From Verrucomicrobiaceae bacterium (lineage in GTDB: Bacteria; Verrucomicrobiota; Verrucomicrobiia; Verrucomicrobiales; Verrucomicrobiaceae), in the NCBI GenBank assembly GCA_027489965.1, contig JAIXZA010000095.1, positions 1-64,000 of the forward strand: a stretch of 64,000 bases of DNA. The letters run 5' to 3'. The first letter of the stretch is position 1. Each line of letters begins with the position of its first letter. Made by a program: the position numbers and the translations under genes. The notes under the pieces were generated by a model that did no database searches, had not been told where the DNA came from, and was given only the letters and a program-made list of their open reading frames with translations. Below, in pieces: positions 41,050 to 49,566 of the stretch.

Positions 41050-41958
41050 ATGAGTGCCCACTACGTTTACTACTCCAAGCCCTCGCAAGCCCAGTCGGAT
41101 TTGTCGATTCATGACGCGGACGGCATTCCCCTAGATCACTGGTCGAGCGCACAGTTCAAGAAACTGCGGGAAGGCGATCACCTTTGGATCGTGACCATTT
41201 CAGAGGGTAGGCTGTTTCTGCTCGGCCATTTAGCTGTGGATCAAATGCTGAACTTCCAACAGGCGGTCAAATATCTTGGGCGGGAGGATCTTTACGATGC
41301 CACTTACCACGCCGTTTGTGAGCCTGAGCACGCGGAGCACATGGAGGTCTGGGATATTCATGAGCAGGCTCCCGCACTTCGATTCGAGAGTGCCAATGAC
41401 AGGCTTGTCTTTGAAGACGATGGGCTGCTGGCCGCGCAGCAAATGCAGTCCATGCGCCGCCTGACAGAGGAGTCCGTATCCCTGCTCGAAGACATCTGGT
41501 ATTCCGAAGTGGACGAAAGCGATGAGGAGGATGTAGAAACGGAAACAGACGCGGAAAGCGGCTATGTGATGGATTCAGAGCTGCGGCGGCAAATCGAGCA
41601 AGCAGCCGTGGCCCATGTGACCGCTGCCCTCACCCGCGAAGGTTGGGCGGTCGAGTCTGTCGAAGCCGAGCGATGCGGCTATGACCTGCATTGCACCCAA
41701 GGTGATCAAGAGCGGCATGTGGAAGTGAAAGGCACCCAGGCCGATCAACCTGCCTTCATCATCACTGCGCAGGAACTGCGCTGCGCGGATGAGGACGACG
41801 CTTTTGAGCTTTGGGTCGTCGTGTCAGCGCTGGCTGATGAACCGAAAGCCCACCGCTACACAGGAGAAGAACTGAGAAAGCGCTTCCGACTACAGGCTGT
41901 CCAATATCGCGCGGTGCTCATAGAAGCTGTGAACGATGATGAAACAGACAGCCAATAG
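41050..41958 (+). CDS. DUF3883-type (PD-(D/E)xK-like) protein with PUA/EVE-like N-terminus
   Basis: 302 aa, cytosolic. N-terminal ~140 residues resemble a PUA/EVE-type fold (LREGDHLWIVTISEGRLFLLGHLAV), which in other proteins reads modified bases; this part is a cautious call. An acidic linker (about 153-170) leads to a DUF3883-like domain with CGYDLHC (D212) and HVEVKGT (E225, K227), the arrangement of the restriction-endonuclease superfamily. A role in restriction of modified or foreign DNA is plausible. An HNH endonuclease gene converges 21 bp downstream. Confidence 0.65.
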   Translation: MSAHYVYYSKPSQAQSDLSIHDADGIPLDHWSSAQFKKLREGDHLWIVTISEGRLFLLGHLAVDQMLNFQQAVKYLGREDLYDATYHAVCEPEHAEHMEVWDIHEQAPALRFESANDRLVFEDDGLLAAQQMQSMRRLTEESVSLLEDIWYSEVDESDEEDVETETDAESGYVMDSELRRQIEQAAVAHVTAALTREGWAVESVEAERCGYDLHCTQGDQERHVEVKGTQADQPAFIITAQELRCADEDDAFELWVVVSALADEPKAHRYTGEELRKRFRLQAVQYRAVLIEAVNDDETDSQ

Positions 41959-41979
41959 ACAAAGGCGCAGAGCCGCGTC

Positions 41980-42669
41980 TTAGCGCTTCCGTGCGGCCAT
42001 GATCTCGCGCAACTCATCCACTCCCAAAGGCGGAGTTTTGGTGTGCAGCATGGCGTGACAGTTCGGGCAGACCGGAACTAAATCAATGGTTGGGCGGAGC
42101 TTGTATTCCGCCCGACGAAGTGCCAGCGGCTTGCGGTGGTGAACGTGGATAAATCCACGGCCAATCTCGCCGTAGAGTTCTTGGAAACTCATTTTGCAGA
42201 CAGCACAGCGAACACCGTGCCTCGCAAGACACGCAGCGCGGGCCGCACGGTCTCGTTCATAAGCATTTACGGTGATGCTGCGCACAGCCCCCTCTGCGTA
42301 TTCAACATCCGTCTGCACCTCCGCAGGATCGAGATCACGCTTGTCCACGTCGCGAGGTCTCGCGTATTCGGGGACTCGTTCCATCCGCTTCTGTGCCTCG
42401 GCCAGCTCTGCTTCAGTGAAGAGTCCCGAAAAACGCCTATCAAGAGCCGTGTATTCGATGGATAAATCAATACGCCCTGCATCCAGTAGTGACTGCCAGC
42501 CTTTGGCGATTTCGTCATCCTTTGCCGGTTCCAACATGTGTTTCAGCGTCGCCACACCGCCCTTTTTATTGAGTTCACGCCAATAGTAACGCCCCCAGTA
42601 TCCTGTCTCGCGGCCAGCCCGCTGATAATTGCTTCGCAGCACTTGGTCTAAAAGTTCGGATGCGTTCAT
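41980..42669 (-). CDS. HNH endonuclease
   Basis: 229 aa. C-terminal HNH domain: CAVCKMSF (C155, C158), HVHHRKPL (H175, H177, H178), DLVPVCPNCHAMLH (C201, C204, H205, H209), so the zinc pairs and catalytic His are all present. The N-terminal ~150 residues are a helical region of unknown role. Domain order resembles McrA-like and other stand-alone restriction HNH proteins. Confidence 0.85.
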   Translation of the reverse strand: MNASELLDQVLRSNYQRAGRETGYWGRYYWRELNKKGGVATLKHMLEPAKDDEIAKGWQSLLDAGRIDLSIEYTALDRRFSGLFTEAELAEAQKRMERVPEYARPRDVDKRDLDPAEVQTDVEYAEGAVRSITVNAYERDRAARAACLARHGVRCAVCKMSFQELYGEIGRGFIHVHHRKPLALRRAEYKLRPTIDLVPVCPNCHAMLHTKTPPLGVDELREIMAARKR

Positions 42670-42775
42670 GAAGCAAGCAATGTCAGCGGAGGCTGGCGTG
42701 CAAGCGTTGCATTCACGGGCGAGAAAGATTCTTTCTCATACGGAATCAGTCAGCTAGGTGTTTGGAGGCACTGCG

Positions 42776-43147
42776 TCAGTTTAACGAGGGATCAGCTTCG
42801 GCCTCATCCTCGAAGCCCTCAGGATCCATCCAGTCGATGATCGTTCCACCGCTCTCGTAATAGAAGGGGCTGACGATGTAGTTCACGCCATTCTCTCGAA
42901 CGAGCTTGTAGTCGCGCACATAGAACTTTTTGCCCGAATGAAGGTCAAACTTCTGCTCATCAAGGCGTGGCGGGTCTTCAAAGGGATAATGAGAGTCAAG
43001 GTAGGCCTGTTTTTCACCGGCAGGGATGATGAACTCCTCAGAAATCACGATACCATTCGAGTTCCGCCGTGGTTCGCTTGGGAAAGGCGGACGCTCCTCT
43101 TCTCCGAAAGGGTTTTCATCGTCAGGGGGAGAAGTGCGGTTCCACAT
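42776..43147 (-). CDS. Hypothetical acidic protein
   Basis: 123 aa, soluble and acidic at both ends (PPDDENPFGEEE at the start, FEDEAEADP at the end), with VNYIVSPFYYESGGTIIDW in between. No family recognised; small acidic partners are common as immunity or inhibitor proteins, but nothing here proves that. It starts 229 bp from the toxin gene. Confidence 0.5.
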   Translation of the reverse strand: MWNRTSPPDDENPFGEEERPPFPSEPRRNSNGIVISEEFIIPAGEKQAYLDSHYPFEDPPRLDEQKFDLHSGKKFYVRDYKLVRENGVNYIVSPFYYESGGTIIDWMDPEGFEDEAEADPSLN

Positions 43148-43216
43148 AAAGTTCAGAGGTAGGTTTGAAGGCCAAACATTATGAAAAGGTGTTCTGGTGT
43201 GAGCAAGATGCGGTCG

Positions 43217-43376
43217 TTACTTTTTATCGGGCAGGGGCAGCCCCACCACCTTCAGCGCGGACTGCGTGTATTGAAGTCCGTCTGATGCCAGTCTCACCAT
43301 CCAGGATGGACGTTGCTCAAAGCCGATGGCCTCCTGGAGTTCCTGCAAGCGTTCCACTTGTGAACGGAACCTATGA
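43217..43376 (-). pseudogene. Probable gene 3' end remnant beside the toxin gene
   Basis: The minus strand reads ELQEAIGFEQRPSWMVRLAS through to GLPLPDKK and a stop. A diverged and frame-shifted copy of the middle part (GCEQRPPWLASVAS) lies at 44233-44289, on the other side of the toxin-antitoxin pair. Both look like eroded copies of a coding sequence. No family recognised. Confidence 0.45.
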
Positions 43377-43859
43377 TCACTCGCCTGCGAGGTGAACCGC
43401 CTTAGCAGCCAAGGCTGGGGCGATCCACATGCCGCGTTTCTCCAGAGCGGCGATGGCTGCACTCACGGATGGCAGCAGGCCCGATTGTTTGGCTTGAAGC
43501 AGGATTCCAAGCGTGCCTGTCACTTGGAGGCCGAGGGTTTGGGCGATCCGCCGAGCTTTGAGGTCGTCAAGGATGACAGCATCGTGCGCTTCATCCAACG
43601 CGGTCTGGATGACCGCAGCCTCGCCCATGTCGATCTGCGCTGAAAGCAGGGGATGGACGGCCACACGATGGGAGCGATGGTGGATACCTGGAAGGGATTG
43701 GATTTCCTGCCATGTCGCATCTTTGGCATGACCGGCGGCGAGTTCCTGGCCGACTTCCCAGGGGACGATGACTTCCCCAATCAATCCTGCCAGCGAACCC
43801 AGCCCTCCAGGCAAAACGGCGTGGAGATGAATGGCTGGGCTAGTGTTGATGACGGTCAT
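43377..43859 (-). CDS. DUF3368 PIN-like toxin of a type II TA pair
   Basis: 160 aa. N-terminal INTSPAIHL, central IDMGEAAVIQTALDE and VILDDLKARRIAQTLGLQVTGTLGIL match the DUF3368 PIN-like family, where the acidic residues (E in DMGEA, D-D in ILDD) would bind metal for RNA cleavage. It overlaps the UPF0175 gene upstream by 20 bp, the usual antitoxin-first arrangement. Confidence 0.83.
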   Translation of the reverse strand: MTVINTSPAIHLHAVLPGGLGSLAGLIGEVIVPWEVGQELAAGHAKDATWQEIQSLPGIHHRSHRVAVHPLLSAQIDMGEAAVIQTALDEAHDAVILDDLKARRIAQTLGLQVTGTLGILLQAKQSGLLPSVSAAIAALEKRGMWIAPALAAKAVHLAGE

Positions 43860-44118
43860 GCAGGGTGCGGGCGACGTTCAGGTCACTCTCCAACTCGTCT
43901 TCACTCGTCTGCAAGGCGGAGACGCCCCAACGACCGAGTTCATAAAGGAAATGCACTCGGGGCATGTCGGCGAGATCGGCGGCTTGGCCGGAACTGAGCC
44001 TACCTGTGTCAAAGAGCTTCACCGCCATCGCCATGCGTGCTTCGCGCGCAAACTCGCCTTCGGAAACGTGTAGGGAACCGAGAAGCGATTCGGGGTATGG
44101 GATGCTCAGAGTCTTCAT
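43840..44118 (-). CDS. UPF0175 antitoxin of the type II TA pair
   Basis: 92 aa from the ATG at 44118; the longer frame from 44250 translates remnant DNA. LSIPYPESLLGSL, EFAREARMAMAVKLFDTGRLSSGQAADLADMPRVHFLYELGRWG is the UPF0175 helix-turn-helix-like pattern. It should bind and neutralise the DUF3368 toxin and autoregulate the pair. Confidence 0.83.
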   Translation of the reverse strand: MKTLSIPYPESLLGSLHVSEGEFAREARMAMAVKLFDTGRLSSGQAADLADMPRVHFLYELGRWGVSALQTSEDELESDLNVARTLHDRHQH

Positions 44119-44444
44119 GGTTGGAGTGTATGGCACCCGAAAGGCGGAGGCAAGGTGGAGATTGGCACCTTTCATCTGTGGTGAGTCGTCCGGCGTCGCC
44201 CATGGCAAGATGAATGACGCAAGTGCCGACAAGTTTTCTACTGATGCCACGCTCGCGAGCCAGGGTGGACGTTGCTCACACCCATCGCTGCCCGGAGTGC
44301 CGGCTAGCGCCTCGGCAGACAGCCTGCCAAGCGGTTTTGAGAGGCGTGAAGCGCATGGATTGGCGGTGTCTTGGAGTCATGGGCGAGGCGGGAACTGGCG
44401 CAGGCTTCTCCGCCATCGTTTGTCGTGCATTGTGGCAAAGCCGC
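44119..44444. other. Intergenic 326 bp with a diverged repeat of the 43281-43338 sequence
   Basis: No complete gene. Contains GATGCCACGCTC...CCAGGGTGGACGTTGCTCA (44233-44289), about 70 % identical to 43281-43338 on the other side of the toxin-antitoxin pair. The rest shows nothing I can support. Confidence 0.5.
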
Positions 44445-44585
44445 TCACGCCAGGATCTCCCGCACCACTTCGCCATAGACATCGGTGAGGCGGAAATGGG
44501 CGACGAGGTCGGCGCGGGCTGGGGAAAGGGAGCCGAGCAGCAGGGCGATGAGGATGAGTCGAGAGAAAACGTGGCAGGAGTTCAT
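44445..44585 (-). pseudogene. Chimeric remnant: LamG gene 5' end fused to DUF1501 gene 3' end
   Basis: A 46-codon open frame reads a signal peptide, then RADLVAHFR exactly as in the LamG protein at 37835, then LTDVYGEVVREILA and a stop, matching the DUF1501 C-terminus ([14 protein letters not shown]) at 57359. The join lies in a GAGGCGG-AAT-like stretch shared by both parent genes. It is in frame, so it could still be expressed as a short secreted peptide. Its ATG overlaps the sulfatase stop. Confidence 0.8.
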
Positions 44586-46012
44586 CGCGTGGGTTTCCGG
44601 GCGTTTGGTTTCTTGCTGGGGTGGTCTGGATTGGGTGTGGGCATGATGGCTTTCACTTCCTGACGCCAGGCGATGAGTTGCTGATGCAGGGCCTCGGTAT
44701 GGGCGGGTTGTTTTTTCGCGAGGTTGGATTTTTCGCCGGGATCTTCGCGGAGGTTGAAGAGTTCGAGGCTGGGGCCTTCATACCATTCGATGAGTTTCCA
44801 ATCGCCGCTGCGAATGGCTGCAAAGGGAGCGCCGTGTTGCGCACCGTAGTGCGGGTAATGCCAGTAGATGGGGCGGGCGGGCAGGCTCTCGCCACGCAGC
44901 AACGGCGCGAGGGAGATGCCATCGAGATGGAGCTGAGGCCTGAGCGGCTGATGCGTGAGATCGAGCAGGGTGGGAAACCAGTCCGTGGTGGTGATGGGGG
45001 CTTCCTGGATGCTGCCGGGCGATGCCACGCCGGGTGCGACGAGGATGCCGGGCACGCGCAGGCCGCCTTCGTAGGCCCAGCCTTTGCCGGCACGCAGCGG
45101 GAGATTGGCCGTGGGCCGGTCGCTGGAGAGGCTGAGTCCGCCGTTGTCGCTGGTGAAGACGATGATCGTTTTTTCTTCGAGCTGATTTTGCCTCAAGGCG
45201 GCCAGGATGCGGCCGATGGCGCTGTCCATCTGCTCGATCATGGCGGCGTAGGCCGCGTGATTTTGCACGAGCCGGACCTGATTGCCGCGTTCCTTGCCCC
45301 AGGAGTCGGGTGGAGCGGTCCGCGCCTTTTTCTCATACTTGGCCACGAGATCCGCCCGCGCCTTCACCGGGCGATGCGGCGCGAGAAAGGGCAAATAGGC
45401 GAAAAAGGGCTTCGGCGAGCGGCTTTGGAGAAAGCGCACGGCCTCATCCGCGATGCGGTCGCTGAACTTCGGATCGTCCTCCGTGGCGACGATGGGGGAG
45501 GCGGACTTGGGGAAGAAGAAGTTGGTCTGCTTTTTGCCATCCATGACCTGTGTGAGTTCAGCCGGAAAACCCTGCTCCGCAGGTGAGTGGCCGCGCTCGC
45601 CGAGATGCCACTTGCCGACAAAGAAGGTCTCGTAGCCTGCCTCACGAAAAGCCTCCGCCAGGGTGACTTCCTCCAGCGCGAGGTGCGGCGCATTGGGAGC
45701 GCGGATGAGTTTTCCATTCGGACTGCCGGGGATCAAATCGGTGACGCCGGTGCGCGGTGGATACCTGCCCGTCATGAGGCTGCCGCGTGTGGGTGAGCAG
45801 ACGCAACCGGTGGCGTAGGCCTGGGTGAACCTCACGCCGCGACGGGCCAGCGAGTCGAGATGCGGTGTCTCATAAAACGTGCTGCCCTGGCAGCCGAGAT
45901 CGCTCCAGCCGAGGTCATCGGCGAGGATGAGAAGCACGTTCGGCGATTCCGCAGCGATGGCATGGCCGCCAAACAGCGCGAGGATGGTAAAGAGGATGCG
46001 CGGCAGCTTCAT
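44582..46012 (-). CDS. Secreted sulfatase (type I, formylglycine)
   Basis: 476 aa, signal MKLPRILFTILALFGGHAIA. N-terminal metal site LILADDLGWSDLG, formylglycine signature CSPTRGSLMTGR (C72), KWHLGE, and FTSDNGG at the C-terminal half, all as in active arylsulfatases, which hydrolyse sulfate esters. It ends with a Pro/Lys-rich tail. It overlaps the second sulfatase gene by 4 bp; together with GH16 and GH92 they point to a sulfated polysaccharide target. Confidence 0.92.
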   Translation of the reverse strand: MKLPRILFTILALFGGHAIAAESPNVLLILADDLGWSDLGCQGSTFYETPHLDSLARRGVRFTQAYATGCVCSPTRGSLMTGRYPPRTGVTDLIPGSPNGKLIRAPNAPHLALEEVTLAEAFREAGYETFFVGKWHLGERGHSPAEQGFPAELTQVMDGKKQTNFFFPKSASPIVATEDDPKFSDRIADEAVRFLQSRSPKPFFAYLPFLAPHRPVKARADLVAKYEKKARTAPPDSWGKERGNQVRLVQNHAAYAAMIEQMDSAIGRILAALRQNQLEEKTIIVFTSDNGGLSLSSDRPTANLPLRAGKGWAYEGGLRVPGILVAPGVASPGSIQEAPITTTDWFPTLLDLTHQPLRPQLHLDGISLAPLLRGESLPARPIYWHYPHYGAQHGAPFAAIRSGDWKLIEWYEGPSLELFNLREDPGEKSNLAKKQPAHTEALHQQLIAWRQEVKAIMPTPNPDHPSKKPNARKPTR

Positions 46013-47367
46013 TTCGTCTTTTTCGGTGGTGCGATGGGATAGCGGGGATCGGGAGTGGACGCGGTGGCGAGGATCTTTTCGATTTGAGCGAGGACTTCAG
46101 GATGCTTGGCGGCCACGTTTTGAGTTTCGCTGGCATCGTAGCGCACATCGTAGAGTTCGATGGGCTGGTCCGTGCCATTGCGCACGGCCTTCCAGTCACC
46201 GAGGCGCACGGCCTGTTTGTATTGGCCGCGAGTGTGTCCGTAGTCCCAGTAGAGATACTCATGCGGCGGTGCCTGGCCGCCTTTCAGCGCGGGCAGGATG
46301 GAGTGACCGTCGATGGCGTGCGTGATCTTTTGTCCGGTGATCTCCGCGAGCGTGGGCAGGAGGTCCCACTGCGGCCAGACTTCCTCACTGCCCCTGGCAG
46401 CGGGCACCTGGCCCGGCCAGCGCACGATCATGGGCACGCGGATGCCGCCTTCATACAGATCCCGCTTCGTGCCCCGGAAGGTGCCGGCGCTTTTGAAAAA
46501 AGCGGGCTTGTGCTTGGCCTCGGCAGAAGGGCCATTGTCACTGGTGAACAGCACGAGGGTGTCTTTGGCCATCCCTTTGGCCTCCAGCAGCTCCATGAGC
46601 CTGCCGACATCGCGGTCGATCATGCTGACCATCGCGGCGTAGTTTTTCTCCACCTGCGGCCAGTCGCGGTCGGTGTAAGGCGCATCGCTCGGAACGATCT
46701 GCGACTCGTCCGACTGCGCGGCGTAGTCTGACCAGTGAGGCAGCGTGTAGGCGAGGTAGAGGAAGAAGGGCTTGTCATCCTTCTGGTCGATGAACTTGAC
46801 CGCCCTCTCCGTGAACAGGTCGTGGGTGTATTGTTGCTTCCGCTGGCCTCGATTGCCCGTGAGCAGCACGACCCGGTCACCATCCCAGAGATGATCCGGA
46901 TAGTAAAAGTGCGCCTGATCCTGGTCCTGGTGACCATAAAACATGTCAAAGCCCTGCTTCAGCGGCGTGCCAGCCGTGGGATGCACGCCGAGGCTCCATT
47001 TGCCAATCGCTCCCGTGCGATAACCCGCCGCACGCAGCACTTCCGCGAGGGTGATGTCGTCGTCGCGGAGCTGAATGCCATGCGGCACGTTGTCGCGAAT
47101 GCGCCCATGCCCATTGTGCCTGCCCGTCATCAGGCAGCAACGCGACGGCGCACACACCGAAGAGCCCGCGTAAACCTGCGTGAAACGCGTGCCCTCCGCC
47201 GCGAGGCGGTCGATGTTCGGCGTGAGGATCCGCTGCTGCCCATAACAACCCAGGTCCCCCAATCCCAAGTCATCGCAGAGAATGAGGAGGACATTCGGAT
47301 TCCGAGCAGCGGCGGCTTGGAGGGAGGTTGCGGCGAGGACGAGGAGGGCGGTGAGGAGGTTTTTCAT
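46009..47367 (-). CDS. Secreted sulfatase (type I, formylglycine)
   Basis: 452 aa, signal MKNLLTALLVLAATSLQAAA. LILCDDLGLGDLG metal site, CAPSRCCLMTGRHNG (C72), IGKWSLG and LFTSDNGPS. A different sulfatase subfamily from its neighbour, so the two may act on different sulfate positions. It overlaps both neighbours by 4 bp. Confidence 0.92.
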   Translation of the reverse strand: MKNLLTALLVLAATSLQAAAARNPNVLLILCDDLGLGDLGCYGQQRILTPNIDRLAAEGTRFTQVYAGSSVCAPSRCCLMTGRHNGHGRIRDNVPHGIQLRDDDITLAEVLRAAGYRTGAIGKWSLGVHPTAGTPLKQGFDMFYGHQDQDQAHFYYPDHLWDGDRVVLLTGNRGQRKQQYTHDLFTERAVKFIDQKDDKPFFLYLAYTLPHWSDYAAQSDESQIVPSDAPYTDRDWPQVEKNYAAMVSMIDRDVGRLMELLEAKGMAKDTLVLFTSDNGPSAEAKHKPAFFKSAGTFRGTKRDLYEGGIRVPMIVRWPGQVPAARGSEEVWPQWDLLPTLAEITGQKITHAIDGHSILPALKGGQAPPHEYLYWDYGHTRGQYKQAVRLGDWKAVRNGTDQPIELYDVRYDASETQNVAAKHPEVLAQIEKILATASTPDPRYPIAPPKKTK

Positions 47368-48506
47368 GGTGTCGAGAGCCGGTAGAAGCGTCGTGAAGGC
47401 AGCGTGCTGAGCGGCAGCGTCAGTGGACTGGTGGCGGCGGGTTGGGGAGTCCAGAGAGTGAGGTCGTCCGACTGCTCCAGAGTGCCGGGTGAGAAGAGAA
47501 GGCTGATGGTGGTCGCAGTGGCTTCAACGGTGATGGGCATCGTTTCGTGCAGCAGGAGGTAATCCCACACCGGCTTCAGCACAGGCGTCACGCCATCGGT
47601 TTGCCGCGGCACCGCAGCATCTACGATGGGACAGCCATGGTAGCTGGTGGATTGTGCTGGAGCGGGGTCAAGATTGGTCGAGAGGAAATGACGCCCGCTG
47701 AAGCTGGCGGAGGTGGAGGACTCGACCTGCACATGAGCTCCGTAGCGCGTGACATCGAGCGCGGCGGCGCTTGTCTGCATCTCGGTGAAGTCGAGGAACT
47801 GATCACGCTCATGAGCGAGGAAAAACCAACGATCCACCGGCGTCTGCGATGCGCTGGACATCCAGTTGTAGGGGCGATTCCCCGCGATCCACCAGTCCAT
47901 GTCGGTAAACATCACGCAGCGGTCCGTGACGCGTGTCTTGGCCAGCATGGCCGCCATGCCTGCGCCCTGCGAGTGGCCGCAGACGATGAGTTTGCTCCAA
48001 AGCACGGTGCTGCCGCTGTAAAACTGGTTCCAACCGCGAGTGGGATAAGTGGCATGAAGGTATTGCAGCGCTTTGAGGAGGCGGCTTTGGATGCAGTTGA
48101 TGCTGTCCACGCTGAGAAAGCTCACGCGGTCGGTGCCGTCGATCACCTCCAGCCGGGCATTGCCTGCGGCATTGGCATCGAGCGGTGCATTTTGGGCGCA
48201 GAGTGCGTTGATCGCGCTGCCGTTCGCATACATCAGCCCCAGCGCATGGAAGCCAAGACTGGCGGCATTTTGTGGAAACTCGCGATAATGAAACGGGATC
48301 GCTCCCGTGCCCGGCAGGAAAAGCACGAGTCTCCCGCGACTCGTCACCGCCGGGTCCACCACGGCGTAGTGGTTGTTGTTGAATTGGGTGATCGCAGGAT
48401 CCGTGGCACTCGGCGCGAAGAACACACGCTGCTGCACGGCTGAAGCGGTGCTTTCGCCGAAAATGGCAAGCACGAGTGCGGTGAGGAGTGCGAGTGTGCG
48501 TTTCAT
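47364..48506 (-). CDS. Secreted alpha/beta hydrolase (BPSS1187-like)
   Basis: 380 aa from the ATG at 48506. Signal MKRTLALLTALVLAIFGESTASA. The nucleophile elbow is CGHSQGAGMAA; ARYGAHVQVESS and SGRHF lie nearby in the C-terminal half. It resembles the BPSS1187-type lipase/esterase-like family. It ends with a beta-rich region and SRRFYRL. Substrate unknown. Confidence 0.7.
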   Translation of the reverse strand: MKRTLALLTALVLAIFGESTASAVQQRVFFAPSATDPAITQFNNNHYAVVDPAVTSRGRLVLFLPGTGAIPFHYREFPQNAASLGFHALGLMYANGSAINALCAQNAPLDANAAGNARLEVIDGTDRVSFLSVDSINCIQSRLLKALQYLHATYPTRGWNQFYSGSTVLWSKLIVCGHSQGAGMAAMLAKTRVTDRCVMFTDMDWWIAGNRPYNWMSSASQTPVDRWFFLAHERDQFLDFTEMQTSAAALDVTRYGAHVQVESSTSASFSGRHFLSTNLDPAPAQSTSYHGCPIVDAAVPRQTDGVTPVLKPVWDYLLLHETMPITVEATATTISLLFSPGTLEQSDDLTLWTPQPAATSPLTLPLSTLPSRRFYRLSTP

Positions 48507-49522
48507 GGCGGCTCTTTTCGGTTCAGCTTCTCGTCCCCGTGCTTCTTCACCCACTCACGCATCCACGGAGCGCTGGGAATGCCGATGTCGAGGTGAGAGT
48601 TACCGAGGATGACGAGGTCGCAGACGCGGCCTTCTTTGAGCCACTTTAGTCCAAGGCTGCACTGGTGCTCCATGAGGTCGAGCGGCACGGGCTTTCCCCA
48701 ACGGTAAGTCGGATCGGCTTTCTTCGCTTCATCGACTCCGGTGTAATCCCAGAGGTAGATGCCCAGCGCGATGCGCGTGGTCTTCGGTTTCACCGCCTCG
48801 AGTTTGGCGAGGCTTTGCTCTAGGTCGCGCAGTTCGTCGCTTTGCCAAGTCCACAGGACGAGCACGTCGAATTCCTTCATGAACTCGGTGAGCGGCGGCT
48901 CGCAGTCGGTGAACTCCTTGTGCTGGCGGTCGAACTCGCGCGTATAGATGGTCGTCCAGATCTCCATCGGGCGTCCCACCTTAGCGAGCTGGCTGCGCAT
49001 GGATTTGAGATCGGCGAGGCTCATCGCCGGCTTCCCGATCAGGGTTCCGTCCGCGCGCTTGGTGGGGTCGTTGATGAAGTCGTCAAGGTAGATGCCGGTG
49101 AAGTTGGGGTAAGCCTTCGCGAGGGTGACAATGTCGGGCACGGTCTTGAGCCCGCCGCCGCCACTGGAGCCCACGGCGGCCCAGTTCACGCGCTTCATCG
49201 ACTCGAAGGAGATTGCCCACTGATCCATCGTGGTCTTCGCCTTCCACTTGCTCTCAAACCACATCGCCTTCGGGCGATTGTGGTTTTGCGTGATGAAGAG
49301 CAGGTTCGGCACGCCCAGCCAGTGTGCGCCTTCCACTGGCGTCATGCGTGAGCCACCGCGGTAGCCGGCATTCTCGAGGTATCCGGCGTCGCCGTCCGTT
49401 GGATACCCAAAGAGCCAAAGATGGTCGCGCACGGTGATTGTGGGTGAAACTGTTTGCTGAGCGTGTGCCGCAAGCGGTGCGAGCAGCAGCAGGTAGAAAG
49501 CGATGAATGACTTTGCTTTCAT
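48503..49522 (-). CDS. Secreted TIM-barrel-like hypothetical protein
   Basis: 339 aa from the ATG at 49522, signal ending LAAHAQ. FTGIYLDDFINDP, WTTIYTREFD and LVLWTWQSDELRDLE suggest a barrel with Asp/Glu at strand ends, as in glycosidase-like proteins, but no named family was recognised. It is in the same operon as GH16 and the sulfatases. Confidence 0.6.
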   Translation of the reverse strand: MKAKSFIAFYLLLLAPLAAHAQQTVSPTITVRDHLWLFGYPTDGDAGYLENAGYRGGSRMTPVEGAHWLGVPNLLFITQNHNRPKAMWFESKWKAKTTMDQWAISFESMKRVNWAAVGSSGGGGLKTVPDIVTLAKAYPNFTGIYLDDFINDPTKRADGTLIGKPAMSLADLKSMRSQLAKVGRPMEIWTTIYTREFDRQHKEFTDCEPPLTEFMKEFDVLVLWTWQSDELRDLEQSLAKLEAVKPKTTRIALGIYLWDYTGVDEAKKADPTYRWGKPVPLDLMEHQCSLGLKWLKEGRVCDLVILGNSHLDIGIPSAPWMREWVKKHGDEKLNRKEPP

Positions 49523-49566
49523 GAGTGTGTTCTCTGGGTTCATTTTTGGTTCGCGGGCACCTTTGC

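Noticed and set aside
43165..43395. 76-codon open frame on the + strand at 43165
   Set aside because: It overlaps the remnant and toxin region antisense, has no ribosome site and no recognisable content.
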